Shown: one piece after another, positions 41,742-50,657 of the stretch
Layout of the letters: each line of letters starts with the position of its first letter
Numbering within the stretch: position 1 is the stretch's first letter
NCBI GenBank assembly: GCA_035539175.1
Contig: DATLIY010000011.1
Coordinates: 1 to 64,000 of the forward strand
Origin: Acidisarcina sp.
GTDB taxonomy: Bacteria > Acidobacteriota > Terriglobia > Terriglobales > Acidobacteriaceae
Reading direction: 5' to 3'
DNA: 64,000 nucleotides
Notes under the pieces: model-generated
Told to the model about the DNA's origin: nothing
The model's database searches: none
What the model saw: only the letters and a program-made list of their open reading frames with translations
Made by a program: the position numbers and the translations under genes

Positions 41742-42329
41742 TTGCAGGCGAAAGAATCCTCGCTGGAGTTTGTGCCGGCAACGCCGGAGCGCTGGAAGGA
41801 CGTGGAATCGCTGTTCGGCAGCCGGGGCGCGTGCGGTGGCTGCTGGTGCATGACCTGGAGGCTGAGCCGCGCCGAATTCAATCGGCAGAAGGGTGAGGCG
41901 AATCGCGACTCGTTGCGCAGCCTGGTGGAGTCGGGCGCGGTGCCCGGTGTATTGGCTTTAAGCGAGGGCCGCCCGGTGGGCTGGTGTGCCGTGGCGCCGC
42001 GAGAGCACTATGTCGCGTTGGCGCGCTCGCGGGTGCTGCGTCCGGTCGATGAGCAGAGAGTATGGTCCATCTCGTGTTTATTTGTAGCAAAGGGCTTCCG
42101 CCGTAAAGGCTTGAGCGTATTGCTGTTGCAGGCTGCTGCGGAGTTTGCCCACTCTCAGGGAGCGGCGATTGTGGAGGGCTATCCGCAAGAGCTGGACGCC
42201 GATCTGCCGGACGCATTCGTCTGGACGGGGCTTGCCGGAGCCTTTCAGAAGGCAGGATTTGTCGAGGTTGCGCGCCGTTCTCCCCGGCGGCCGATCATGC
42301 GCCATAATCATGTGCCATTGGGAAAATAA
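41742..42329 (+). CDS. GNAT-family N-acetyltransferase
   Basis: The 195-residue product shows the GNAT acetyl-CoA site ISCLFVAKGFRRKGLSVLLLQAAAEFA (V-x-x-x-x-R-x-x-G type) and a preceding beta strand RPVGWCAVAPRE. A TTG at 41742 is used as start because GGGGGAAG lies seven bases upstream and the frame has no closer ATG. Cysteines in GACGGCWC near residue 30 recall a small subgroup of GNAT proteins. It begins nine bases after the mutase stop, so they are probably cotranscribed; the substrate is unknown. Confidence 0.85.
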   Translation: MQAKESSLEFVPATPERWKDVESLFGSRGACGGCWCMTWRLSRAEFNRQKGEANRDSLRSLVESGAVPGVLALSEGRPVGWCAVAPREHYVALARSRVLRPVDEQRVWSISCLFVAKGFRRKGLSVLLLQAAAEFAHSQGAAIVEGYPQELDADLPDAFVWTGLAGAFQKAGFVEVARRSPRRPIMRHNHVPLGK

Positions 42330-42519
42330 CGGGCATTAAGAGGGTCGGGAGAGTTCGCGGGATGGTTTGCGGCAGAGTGCGAAGGGGCTGCGGCGGAGTG
42401 TTCGTGTCTGCATATTGGGAAACAGCTCTCCCCGGCAGGGCGCCTGGTGAAAAATCGAGTCCAGACGCCCGCGGTATGAGCTGAACTTCCTGTCCCTGGC
42501 AGCCGGAGTCGCCGGGGCG

Positions 42520-42897
42520 CTATTCCTTCTCTTCGAGGTGGGCTCTGATCTTGAGTTCCTCGATGAACTCCTTGATCACGGTCCGGCGCTTACGGCTGCG
42601 CTCTTCGAAGTTCTGCTGGAGCCGTTCGTGCTCCGGCCCACCGAAACGCACCTGAACATCGGCGGTTCCCAGGCTGCGGGTTTTGACGAGCTTCTCCAGT
42701 TGCGGGCTGTCGGGCCCAAAGATTTTTGAGACGAGTGCTTCCGAAAGGAAGGTCCACTCTCTTTCCTTGTCCTGAACCTCGCCGAAAAAGCCTTCGGCAA
42801 TTTCTTCAAGAGCTACAAGTTGTTTCTTCAGCAAAGCGATTGCTTCTTTGCCGTCTGACCTGATTTCCGTTGGGTTTGCTGCCTGTTCTGCACTCAT
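42520..42897 (-). CDS. Hypothetical coiled-coil-rich protein (125 residues)
   Basis: The product begins MSAEQAANPTEIRSDGKE and is mostly helical and charged (AIALLKKQLVALEEIAEGFFGEVQDKEREW, RKRRTVIKEFIEELKIRA). It has no signal peptide or membrane span. It is divergent from gcvT. I recognise no domain. Confidence 0.6.
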   Translation of the reverse strand: MSAEQAANPTEIRSDGKEAIALLKKQLVALEEIAEGFFGEVQDKEREWTFLSEALVSKIFGPDSPQLEKLVKTRSLGTADVQVRFGGPEHERLQQNFEERSRKRRTVIKEFIEELKIRAHLEEKE

Positions 42898-43031
42898 GGC
42901 CAACCATGCTAGTCCCCGGCACGAAGGTTGCTCAAGGGCTTTCTGGGAAATGTCCGGGGAGCGGGAGAATGTCGGGCTGACGGCGGATTGACCCCAGAAA
43001 AATTGCGGTGCTAACGTTAAGAAGGCTCTCT

Positions 43032-44198
43032 ATGCCCATTTCGAGGTCTGCTTTGTCTACTCCAGCCGCTCCCACGCCTGTATTGCGCAAGACTGCACTT
43101 AACCCCGTACATCGCCAGCTTGGCGCGAAGATGGTCGATTTTGGCGGGTGGGATATGCCCGTCGAATACTCCGGCCTGGTGGCGGAACACATGGCGGTGC
43201 GCACCGGGGTCGGTCTCTTTGACGTGAGCCACATGGGGGATATTCAGTTTCGCGGCCCGGGTTCGCTGGCCGCGGTGCAGCACATCTCGATGAATGATGC
43301 TTCGAAGCTGGCCGTGGGGCAGGCGCACTACTCCGCGATGCTGTATCCGCAGGGAACCTTTGTGGATGACCTGATCGTGCACAAATTGAGCGACAACGAC
43401 TACCTGCTGGTGATCAACGCCGGCACGCGGGAGAAGGACGTGCAATGGGTGCGTTCGCAGGTGGGCCGGTTCCAGGGCGCGCACATCAGCGACTACAGCG
43501 ACATGTACACCCAGCTTGCCATCCAGGGACCGCGCGCGGCGGAGACTCTGGCCAAGCTGACCAAGACGGATCTGTCGGCCATCAAGAACTATTGGTTCAC
43601 ATGGGGAGAGGTTTGCGGCCTCCCCAACACGCTGATCGCGCGCACCGGGTACACGGGCGAGGATGGCTTCGAGATCTATGTGCCCTCCGATGAGGCGACC
43701 AGCGCCCGGGTCTGGGGCGAGGTGCTGGAGGCGGGCAAGGAGTTCGGCATCCTGCCATGCGGGCTTGGGGCGCGCAACACGCTGCGGCTGGAGTCCGCCA
43801 TGGCGCTCTACGGGCACGAGATCAGCGATACGATCGACGTCTTCGAGGCGGGGCTTGACCGCTTCTGTAAGCTGGAGAAGGGCCCCTTTGTGGGTTCGGA
43901 TGCCCTGGCGAAGAAAAAGGCCGAGGGCGGCCCCAGGCGTAAGCTGGTGGGGCTGGAGATGATCGAGCGGGGAATCGGCCGTGACGGCTATGCTGTGTTT
44001 TCCCTGGAGGGCAAGGAGATTGGCTCGATCACCAGCGGTTCGCCTGCACCCTTCCTTAAGAAGAACATTGCTCTCGCCTATGTGCCGCTTGCGTTCTCCG
44101 CTCTGGACACCGAAGTTCTGGTGCAGGTGCGCAACAATATGGTGAAAGCGAAGGTGGTTCCGACGCCGTTTTACCGCCGACCCAAAAAGCAGGCATAG
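43032..44198 (+). CDS. gcvT: Aminomethyltransferase (glycine cleavage T protein)
   Basis: GcvT transfers the methylene carbon of glycine to tetrahydrofolate. The 388-residue product has MVDFGGWDMPVEYSGLVAEHMAVRT at its folate-binding start, GLFDVSHMGDI, IARTGYTGEDGFEIYVP and LGARNTLRLESAMALYGHEI. It heads the gcvT-gcvH-gcvPA-gcvPB operon. The ATG at 43032 is chosen; a GTG at 43008 is in frame. I looked for a glycine riboswitch in the 130 bp upstream and did not see the consensus. Confidence 0.97.
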   Translation: MPISRSALSTPAAPTPVLRKTALNPVHRQLGAKMVDFGGWDMPVEYSGLVAEHMAVRTGVGLFDVSHMGDIQFRGPGSLAAVQHISMNDASKLAVGQAHYSAMLYPQGTFVDDLIVHKLSDNDYLLVINAGTREKDVQWVRSQVGRFQGAHISDYSDMYTQLAIQGPRAAETLAKLTKTDLSAIKNYWFTWGEVCGLPNTLIARTGYTGEDGFEIYVPSDEATSARVWGEVLEAGKEFGILPCGLGARNTLRLESAMALYGHEISDTIDVFEAGLDRFCKLEKGPFVGSDALAKKKAEGGPRRKLVGLEMIERGIGRDGYAVFSLEGKEIGSITSGSPAPFLKKNIALAYVPLAFSALDTEVLVQVRNNMVKAKVVPTPFYRRPKKQA

Positions 44199-44301
44199 AC
44201 TGGAGATACGCGCAATACCGGGATGCTGGGGAGAGGAATTCCCGGCCTGCTCAACACCAGACCGCAGTGCACACCCAAGAGGTTAAGGAGACAGAGATTC
44301 G

Positions 44302-44685
44302 ATGGCATATCCCGCGACGTACCGCTATACCAAGGAACATGAATGGATTGAGGTAGAAACCGGAAAAATCGGAATTACCGATTACGCCCAGAGTTCGCTG
44401 GGCGACATCGTTTTTGTGGACATGCCCAAGGTCGGCGCCTCGGTTGAGGCAGGCAAGGTTTTCGGGAGCGTCGAGTCGGTGAAGGCTGTATCCGATCTCT
44501 ACTCCCCGGTGAGCGGTACCGTGACGGCGGTGAATGAGGAACTGGTGAAGGCTCCGGAAAAGCTCAACACGGATGCCCACGGATCCTGGATTATCCAGGT
44601 GAAGTTGTCGAATCCCGCTGAGGCGGATGGGTTGCTGGCCGCGGCGGATTACGAGAAGTTTGTGACCGAAGAGACGGGACACTAA
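44302..44685 (+). CDS. gcvH: Glycine cleavage system H protein
   Basis: GcvH carries the aminomethyl group on a lipoyl arm between the P, T and L proteins. The 127-residue product has the lipoylation stretch GSVESVKAVSDLYSP with the modified K61, preceded by GDIVFVDMPKVGA. The length matches the family. It lies about 100 bp after gcvT. The lipoate-attachment and dihydrolipoyl dehydrogenase (L protein) genes are not in the window. Confidence 0.98.
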   Translation: MAYPATYRYTKEHEWIEVETGKIGITDYAQSSLGDIVFVDMPKVGASVEAGKVFGSVESVKAVSDLYSPVSGTVTAVNEELVKAPEKLNTDAHGSWIIQVKLSNPAEADGLLAAADYEKFVTEETGH

Positions 44686-44790
44686 AGAGCAAGGTAAGAA
44701 GGCGGTCAGCGAGCCGGCAAAGGGATTGGCTGGCAGAGGACTTGCGGGTTCGCTGAGCGCCATAGTCTGAAGCATTAAGAAGGAAACACG

Positions 44791-46146
44791 ATGCGTTATT
44801 TACCGAAATCTCCTGCGGAACGGGAAGCGATGTTGCGCCAGATTGGCGCGGCATCGATCAACGACCTTTTTTCGACGATCCCGGCAGAGTATCGCCTGGA
44901 CCGCGATCTGAACATTCCGCGGCAGATGGCCGAGTCAGAGATAGTCGAACACTTCAAGGCGCTGGGGGCCGAGTCGGCCAACGGATATGCCAGCTTTCTG
45001 GGTGCAGGTGCGTACCGGCACTATCGCCCGGTAATTATCGACTCGCTGGTGCAGCGGGGTGAGTTTCTCACCTCGTATACGCCCTACCAGGCTGAAATCA
45101 CGCAGGGCACGCTGCAGGCAATCTTCGAATTCCAGACGATGATCTGCGAATTGACGGGGATGGATATCGCCAACGCGTCCATGTACGATGGCTCGACCGG
45201 TGCGGGCGAGGCGATGATGATGGCGGCTCGCATCACCGGTCGCAGCAAGGTGCTGGCGGCGGCGACGGTCCACCCGGAATACCGCGAGGTGATGCACACC
45301 TATGCGCAGCACCAGGGGCTTCCGGCTACACGCGTCGGCTACGGCGAAGATGGCCGCATCGATATGCGCCAGCTCGCAGAGAACCTGACTGAAGAGACGG
45401 CCTGCGTGGTGGTGCAGTCGCCGAACTTCTTTGGCGTAGTCGAGGATATTCCCGCGATAGCAGAGCTGGTGCACAGCAAGGGCGCGCTGCTGATTGTTTC
45501 GATTGCGGAGGCGGTTTCGCTGGGCATTCTGCGCCCGCCTGCAGAGGCCGATATTGTTTCCATGGAAGCGCAGTCGTTTGGCGTGGCGCTCAGCTATGGC
45601 GGCCCTTACTGCGGCGTGATCGCCACCAAAGAAAAGTATGTGAGGCAGATGCCGGGGCGGTTGTGCGGCGAAACCAGGGACAGCGAAGGCCGTCGCGGCT
45701 TTGTACTGACGCTCTCCACGCGCGAGCAGCATATCCGGCGGGAGAAGGCGACCTCGAATATCTGCACCAATCAGGCACTGGTGGCGCTGATGGCCACGAT
45801 CTTCCTGACGGTGTACGGCAAGGAAGGGATTCGCGAGCTGGCGTTGCAGAACCTGGCGAAGGCGCACTATGCGGCCGAGGCATTGAGCGGCGCACCGGGA
45901 GCGAAGCTGCTGTTTGCGGGCACGCCGCGCTTCCACGAATTCGTGCTGCAGACCGATGAAGCGGTGGACGAGCTGAACGCGCGCCTGCTGGAGCAGAAGA
46001 TCATTGGCGGGCTGTCGCTGAAGAAGTGGTATCCCGAGCTGGGCAACGCCACGCTATGGTGCGCCACGGAGCTGAGCAAGCGCGAAGAGATCGATCGCGC
46101 CGCGGCGGTGGTCAGCGCGCAGGTGGAAGCGGCGAGCCGCGCATAA
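44791..46146 (+). CDS. gcvPA: Glycine dehydrogenase (decarboxylating) subunit 1
   Basis: This is the N-terminal half of the split P protein, which decarboxylates glycine with pyridoxal phosphate. The 451-residue product starts [19 protein letters not shown] and has [27 protein letters not shown] and [17 protein letters not shown]. The PLP lysine is in the partner subunit. It lies between gcvH and gcvPB on one strand. Split P proteins are typical of many bacteria outside Enterobacteria. Confidence 0.97.
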   Translation: MRYLPKSPAEREAMLRQIGAASINDLFSTIPAEYRLDRDLNIPRQMAESEIVEHFKALGAESANGYASFLGAGAYRHYRPVIIDSLVQRGEFLTSYTPYQAEITQGTLQAIFEFQTMICELTGMDIANASMYDGSTGAGEAMMMAARITGRSKVLAAATVHPEYREVMHTYAQHQGLPATRVGYGEDGRIDMRQLAENLTEETACVVVQSPNFFGVVEDIPAIAELVHSKGALLIVSIAEAVSLGILRPPAEADIVSMEAQSFGVALSYGGPYCGVIATKEKYVRQMPGRLCGETRDSEGRRGFVLTLSTREQHIRREKATSNICTNQALVALMATIFLTVYGKEGIRELALQNLAKAHYAAEALSGAPGAKLLFAGTPRFHEFVLQTDEAVDELNARLLEQKIIGGLSLKKWYPELGNATLWCATELSKREEIDRAAAVVSAQVEAASRA

Positions 46147-46229
46147 GGGAACGGACGAGTAACGAAGAGATAACAGGGATGCGGAGAAGATCCACATTCC
46201 GCGCGCAAGCGCACTGAGGCATACACGAG

Positions 46230-47774
46230 ATGGCAACGACGATTCAAGACGCGCAACAGGCAGCAGGTGCAGGCAGCAAATTTGAAGGCACGCGGAAGAA
46301 GGTCTCCTCGCACCTGAGCCAGAACGAGGCTCTGGTGTTTGAGAAGTCCTCGCCCGGCAAGAAGGGGTACAAGCTGCCGCCGCTCGATGTACCGGAGGTA
46401 GACGCGGCGGCTGTTCTGGGCGGAGCGGTGCGGAAAGATGCAGGCTGTCTGCCGGAGCTGAGCGAGATCGAGATCATTCGCCACTTCACGCGGCTTTCTA
46501 CCTGGAACTACGCCATCGATCTGGGCATGTATCCGCTGGGCAGTTGCACCATGAAGTACAACCCCCGAGTGAACGAATTTGTCTCTCGCGTCGAGGGCAT
46601 CGCGGAGGCGCATCCCTACCAGCCGGAGTCGCTGTCGCAGGGCGCTCTGCAGGTGATCCAGCAGTTGCAGGAGAGCCTGCTGGAGATCACCGGGATGGAT
46701 GCGATTACGCTACAGCCCGCTGCCGGCGCACATGGCGAGTTCACCGGTATCTTGCTGGTGCGCGCCTATCACGAGTCGAAGGGCAATCCGCGCAAGAAGA
46801 TTCTCATTCCGGATTCGGCGCACGGCACCAATCCAGCGACCGCCGCGCAATGCGGTTACGAGGTGCAGAATCTGAAGTCGAATTCGCTTGGCATGGTGGA
46901 TCTGGCCGAACTGGAAAAGCTGGTGGACGAAGATACCGCTGCCCTGATGCTGACCAATCCGAGCACCATCGGCGTGTTTGAGAGCGAGATCCACAAGGTT
47001 GCGGAGATTCTGCATGCGAAGGGCGCGCTGCTCTACATGGACGGCGCGAACATGAACGCGCTGGTGGGCAAGACGCGCCCTGGCGATTTCGGCGTGGACG
47101 TGATGCATCTGAATCTGCACAAGACCTTCTCCACCCCGCACGGGGGTGGTGGTCCAGGGTCCGGGCCAGTGGCCTGCAAAAAGATTCTTGAGCCGTTTCT
47201 GCCGACTCCGGTGGTGGAGACGGCGCCGGATGGCAGCCTGCGCTTGAACTACGACAGGCCGCAGTCGGTGGGCCGTGTCCGCATGTTCTATGGCAACTTC
47301 GGCATGTTTGTGCGGGCGCTGGCGTACATCCTGGCCAATGGCCCCGATGGGTTGCGGCAGACGACCGAAGACGCCGTGCTGAATGCGAACTATATTCGCA
47401 AGAACCTCGAAGATTCCTACGAACTGCCTTTTAAGACACCGACGCTGCATGAGGTGGTCTTCAGCGACCGCCGCCAGACAGCGAAGGGCGTTAAGACGGG
47501 CGATATCGCGAAGAGGCTGATCGATTATGGCTTCCATCCATACACCGTTTCGTTTCCGCATATCGTCTCCGGGGCAATGATGATCGAGCCGACGGAGAGC
47601 GAATCGGTGGAGGAACTGGACCTCTTCATCGACGCGATGCAGCAGATTGCCCGCGAGGCAGAGGAGAATCCGGAGCTGATTCTGACGGCTCCGCACACAA
47701 CGCGGATTCGCCGCCTGGATGAAGTGGCTGCGGCAAGAAAGCCTGTGCTGCGCTGGAAGCCAAAGGCGGAGTAA
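46230..47774 (+). CDS. gcvPB: Glycine dehydrogenase (decarboxylating) subunit 2
   Basis: This subunit carries the pyridoxal-phosphate site of the split P protein. The 514-residue product has PLGSCTMKYNPRVNE, LQPAAGAHGEFTGI, PDSAHGTNPATA and DVMHLNLHKTFSTPHGGGGPGSGP, with the PLP lysine at K298. The last ~50 residues are a basic/variable tail. It ends the gcv operon, which is closed by a terminator 46 bp downstream. Confidence 0.97.
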   Translation: MATTIQDAQQAAGAGSKFEGTRKKVSSHLSQNEALVFEKSSPGKKGYKLPPLDVPEVDAAAVLGGAVRKDAGCLPELSEIEIIRHFTRLSTWNYAIDLGMYPLGSCTMKYNPRVNEFVSRVEGIAEAHPYQPESLSQGALQVIQQLQESLLEITGMDAITLQPAAGAHGEFTGILLVRAYHESKGNPRKKILIPDSAHGTNPATAAQCGYEVQNLKSNSLGMVDLAELEKLVDEDTAALMLTNPSTIGVFESEIHKVAEILHAKGALLYMDGANMNALVGKTRPGDFGVDVMHLNLHKTFSTPHGGGGPGSGPVACKKILEPFLPTPVVETAPDGSLRLNYDRPQSVGRVRMFYGNFGMFVRALAYILANGPDGLRQTTEDAVLNANYIRKNLEDSYELPFKTPTLHEVVFSDRRQTAKGVKTGDIAKRLIDYGFHPYTVSFPHIVSGAMMIEPTESESVEELDLFIDAMQQIAREAEENPELILTAPHTTRIRRLDEVAAARKPVLRWKPKAE

Positions 47775-47819
47775 AACGGGTCAGCGTTGGCACGACAGGA
47801 CACTGCAAGATAACAAAAG

Positions 47820-47852
47820 GCGCGATTACCGGGATGGTGGTCGCGTCTTTTC
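47820..47852 (+). terminator. Terminator of the gcv operon
   Basis: A 12-bp stem (47820-47831 with 47837-47848, three G-T pairs) has a five-base loop and is followed by TTTT. Confidence 0.82.
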
Positions 47853-47904
47853 TTGTGATCGCCCAGGAGTGGCGATTGATTTGTCTCAGCCTTGAATTGA
47901 TATG

Positions 47905-47915
47905 TATCAGTGATA
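47905..47915 (+). promoter_or_regulatory. Palindrome upstream of a small gene, tetO-like core
   Basis: TATCA-G-TGATA is a perfect palindrome 43 bp before the next start; with the outer gtatc/gatac pair it resembles the core of a TetR-type operator. It lies between a possible -35 (ttgaat, 47892) and the ribosome site aggagg. No TetR gene is nearby. Confidence 0.35.
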
Positions 47916-47957
47916 GATACGAAATACATGAGACTGGAAATTTCATAGGAGGCCGGC

Positions 47958-48224
47958 ATGACAGTGTTTGACGAGCGGCGGGAAGAGTTGGAGAAGCACG
48001 AGTTCATGATGGGTGCTGCGCGGGGCCGCCTGGCCGTGTCGCTGGACATGCTGACGGACGCGCTGATCCTGATTGGGCAGCATGGAGTGTACTGCACTTC
48101 GGGCCGCAACCCGTCCAAGCCGGCGCTTGATCTGGAGACGGTTTTGGGCGAGATCAAGGGCGCGAAGGAGCTGATTCAGTCGGTCATGGAAGAGATTCGC
48201 GCGGAGAGGGAAGCAAGGCAATAA
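47958..48224 (+). CDS. Hypothetical small protein (88 residues)
   Basis: The product begins MTVFDERREELEKHEFMMGAARGRLAVS and ends in an amphipathic helix (KELIQSVMEEIRAEREARQ). It has one cysteine (VYCTSGRNPS) and no signal or membrane segment. The ATG follows a perfect AGGAGG. It follows the gcv terminator and a palindrome, suggesting its own regulated promoter. I recognise no family. Confidence 0.7.
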   Translation: MTVFDERREELEKHEFMMGAARGRLAVSLDMLTDALILIGQHGVYCTSGRNPSKPALDLETVLGEIKGAKELIQSVMEEIRAEREARQ

Positions 48225-48313
48225 ACAGGCCGGGCCGATGCGCCGGCCTGCAAGCCCGGCGCGGCTCTTCGCGAAGAAGAGCCATCGCGGGCTTGCTGGC
48301 TGCGCGTCGAGGA

Positions 48314-48859
48314 CTACTCGGCCACGACAGGGACGGAGAGATCGGTGTTCTCCCAGACCAGGTGCAGTTCAGTCGCGTCCTTTTGAACCGGATCAAATTT
48401 GATGACGAAGGTCTCTACAGGATCGGGCAGCGTGATCGCTGTCATGCCGACGCGGCCCAGGTCTTTGCTCTCGTCATACTCGGTGCCCCACTGGCCGGTC
48501 TGCTTGTTGATGATGAGCGTGCAATCGTTCGCCGTGGGCAGCGAGTAGATGGTGTAGGTGCCAGCGGGAACGGAGAGCGTCCCGATCTTGAGGTTAATGG
48601 GGGTTTTGAGCGTGGTGGCGGCATTCGCGCCTGTGCGCCATACCTTGTTGTAGGGAACCAGCTCACCCGCGATCTTTCTGCCGCGCATCGACGGTGCGCT
48701 GTAGTCGATGGTGATGGTTTTGCCCTTGAGTACGACGGAGGCCTGGGCGGGCGGGCTGAGCGGCTTCTTGGCCTGTTGAGCGTAAATGTGCGTGGTTCCC
48801 AGTGCGAGCAAGAGTCCGCCAAGCATCGCAATCGTATGGCGTCGTGTCAGTTCCATCAT
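48314..48859 (-). CDS. DUF2911-family secreted protein
   Basis: The 181-residue product has a signal peptide (residues ~1-27, MLGGLLLALGTTHIYAQQ) and the DUF2911 pattern ITIDYSAPSMRGRKI, VWRTGANAATTLKT, LSVPAGTYTIYSLP and WGTEYDESKDLGRV. The fold is a small beta-sandwich of unknown function, abundant in Acidobacteria and Bacteroidetes. The ATG at 48859 follows AAGGAGTACT; an adjacent ATG lies at 48856. Confidence 0.88.
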   Translation of the reverse strand: MMELTRRHTIAMLGGLLLALGTTHIYAQQAKKPLSPPAQASVVLKGKTITIDYSAPSMRGRKIAGELVPYNKVWRTGANAATTLKTPINLKIGTLSVPAGTYTIYSLPTANDCTLIINKQTGQWGTEYDESKDLGRVGMTAITLPDPVETFVIKFDPVQKDATELHLVWENTDLSVPVVAE

Positions 48860-48981
48860 GCGGAGTACTCCTTGAACGTGTTTGGAGCAGATTTCGACGA
48901 AGTGCATCCATCAAAAACCCGCGGCGCCGGTTTGTCAAAGGGAGCTGGGAAGGAATAAAGCGAAGGGAAGGAGAATGAATA

Positions 48982-49058
48982 TGGTGCGCCCGGCAAGATT
49001 CGAACTTGCGACCTAACGCTTCGGAGGCGTTCACTCTATCCAGCTGAGCTACGGGCGC
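48982..49058 (-). tRNA. tRNA-Arg (anticodon CCG), CCA end encoded
   Basis: On the minus strand the acceptor stem pairs GCGCCCG with CGGGCGC. The anticodon stem AACGC/GCGTT encloses CTCCGAA with anticodon CCG (complement of 49022-49024), reading CGG. The T loop TTCGAAT and CCA at 48984-48982 are present. Confidence 0.96.
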
Positions 49059-49201
49059 GCTACATCAGGATACTATGCCTGCATCTCCCCGCACAGCCTG
49101 CCCTGCATTTTCCTCCTGTTCCGCTGCTGACGCGACCGGGAATTTGCTAAACCTCTCATCTTCTTAAGATTCTGCTGGAGGATTCCGCTAGACTGAGGGG
49201 A

Positions 49202-49957
49202 ATGCTCATACAAAATCTGCAAAGCTCTGTGTGGATGGCAGGGTTAGTGGGACACCTGCTGTTGGTGATGGTTCTGCTGGTGCGCGGACGGGTGGCGCGC
49301 TTTCCGCTATTCACCGCGCTGATTATCTTTTACATCGTGCGGACGGCGACTCCTCAGATGCCGTTTACTCACACCCTGCAACCGGGCACATACATGTGGC
49401 TCTTCTGGGGATTCGAAATTGGCGACGTGATCCTGCGGGCGCTGGTGCTGGGCGAGTTGCTGCGGCTTGCCTTCAAGGGAACTGAGGTTCCGCTGGCCCG
49501 GGTGGCGGCGTGGAGCGCGGTAGCTGTGGCGCTCTCGGTGGCGCTGGCGGTTCTGGCCGGTCCGATGCAGCGGATGCTCGTCTGGAGCATCTTCGCCAAG
49601 GGAAACCTGGCGGTGGCCATCCTGTCGCTGCTGGCGCTGGTGGCGCTGATCTGGACGCGCGGCAAGACGCATCTGCCATGGCGCAGCCATATATTCGCCA
49701 TCAGTAGCGGGCTGGCATTTTATGCTCTGATCTTCCTGTCGCTGCAGGCGATGCAGCTCTGGGGCGGCAGTGCAGCGAATCCGCATGGCGAGCATGCGGC
49801 CTTTCTGCGGCAATGGATGCAGGCGAGCGCGGCGGTCGCTTATCTGGCGGTGGTGCTGTACTGGGTTGTGAGCCTGTGGCTGGACGATGGCTCTGCGAGA
49901 TCAGCGGCACGAGGTCTTCGGAAGCCGGTTGCCGGAGCGGGACCTTCGGCCGCTTAA
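49202..49957 (+). CDS. Hypothetical integral membrane protein
   Basis: The 251-residue product has about seven hydrophobic helices (for example MAGLVGHLLLVMVLLVRG at the start and VAYLAVVLYWVVSLWL near the end) and a short cytoplasmic C-tail. The ATG follows GAGGGGA. No family is evident to me; no charged residues suggestive of a transporter motif stand out. It is not in an operon, and its stop codon lies in an 18-bp tandem repeat. Confidence 0.75.
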   Translation: MLIQNLQSSVWMAGLVGHLLLVMVLLVRGRVARFPLFTALIIFYIVRTATPQMPFTHTLQPGTYMWLFWGFEIGDVILRALVLGELLRLAFKGTEVPLARVAAWSAVAVALSVALAVLAGPMQRMLVWSIFAKGNLAVAILSLLALVALIWTRGKTHLPWRSHIFAISSGLAFYALIFLSLQAMQLWGGSAANPHGEHAAFLRQWMQASAAVAYLAVVLYWVVSLWLDDGSARSAARGLRKPVAGAGPSAA

Positions 49958-49991
49958 CCAGCCTAGATTCTTAAACCAGCCTAGATTCTTG
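49956..49991 (+). repeat. 18-bp tandem duplication over a stop codon
   Basis: The unit aaccagcctagattctt plus one base occurs twice (49956-49973, 49974-49991). The stop TAA of the upstream membrane gene is partly inside the first unit. Confidence 0.9.
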
Positions 49992-50017
49992 AGGGGCGCA
50001 AGGACTGGAAGATCCAG

Positions 50018-50052
50018 GGATCCCCAGGGATAGATGTTGCCCCTGGGGATCC
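50018..50052. terminator. Inverted repeat between convergent genes
   Basis: A perfect 12-bp stem (ggatccccaggg with ccctggggatcc) with an 11-base loop lies between the convergent membrane gene and msrA. It could act in both directions but has no T run. Confidence 0.65.
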
Positions 50053-50072
50053 GATCTTACGAGGATTCGGCT

Positions 50073-50543
50073 CTAGATGTGGCAGGTGACAGCGCCGCGT
50101 TTTTCCAGATACTTCTGGTGATACTCCTCAGCGCGCCAGAAGGTCTGCGCCGGCACGACCTGGGTAACAACGGGCTTCGGGTACTTCCCGGAGGCATTCA
50201 GAGCTGCAATCCTGGCTTTTGCCGCAGCTTCCTGCTGGGGAGAGTGGAAGAAGACGACGCTGCGGTATTGCGTGCCCCAATCCGGGCCCTGGCGATTGAG
50301 CTGGGTGGGGTCGTGCATGGCGAAGAAAGCGTCGAGGAGCGCCTCATAGCTCACCTTGTCGGGATTGAAGGTGACCTCGACGGCCTCGGCATGCCCGGTT
50401 TGATTCGTGCAGACGTCCTTGTAGCTGGGATTTTCGAGCTGGCCGCCTTCGTAGCCCACAGCCGTCTCGATGACGCCGGGAATGCTTGCAAATGAGGCTT
50501 CTACTCCCCAGAAGCACCCGGCACCAAATGTTGCTTTTTCCAT
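50073..50543 (-). CDS. msrA: Peptide-methionine (S)-S-oxide reductase
   Basis: MsrA repairs oxidised methionine. The 156-residue product has the active-site motif [12 protein letters not shown] (catalytic Cys in GCFWG), then [15 protein letters not shown] and the conserved RSVVFFHSP and [11 protein letters not shown] second cysteine near the C-terminus (TCHI) can resolve the disulfide. The ATG at 50543 is preferred because GGAG is seven bases upstream. MsrB is not in the window. Confidence 0.95.
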   Translation of the reverse strand: MEKATFGAGCFWGVEASFASIPGVIETAVGYEGGQLENPSYKDVCTNQTGHAEAVEVTFNPDKVSYEALLDAFFAMHDPTQLNRQGPDWGTQYRSVVFFHSPQQEAAAKARIAALNASGKYPKPVVTQVVPAQTFWRAEEYHQKYLEKRGAVTCHI

Positions 50544-50657
50544 GATCGTCTCCATCCTGGTTAACGGTGGTCAGTTGCCGGCTGTCTGCAGGACCAGCCG
50601 GGACCGGGCACCCATACTTGCTGCCACTCCACTCGCATTCCTTTTCCCCGCACCATA

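Noticed and set aside
42904-43031. Possible glycine riboswitch before gcvT
   Set aside because: I looked for the conserved glycine-aptamer cores in this short gap and could not match them.
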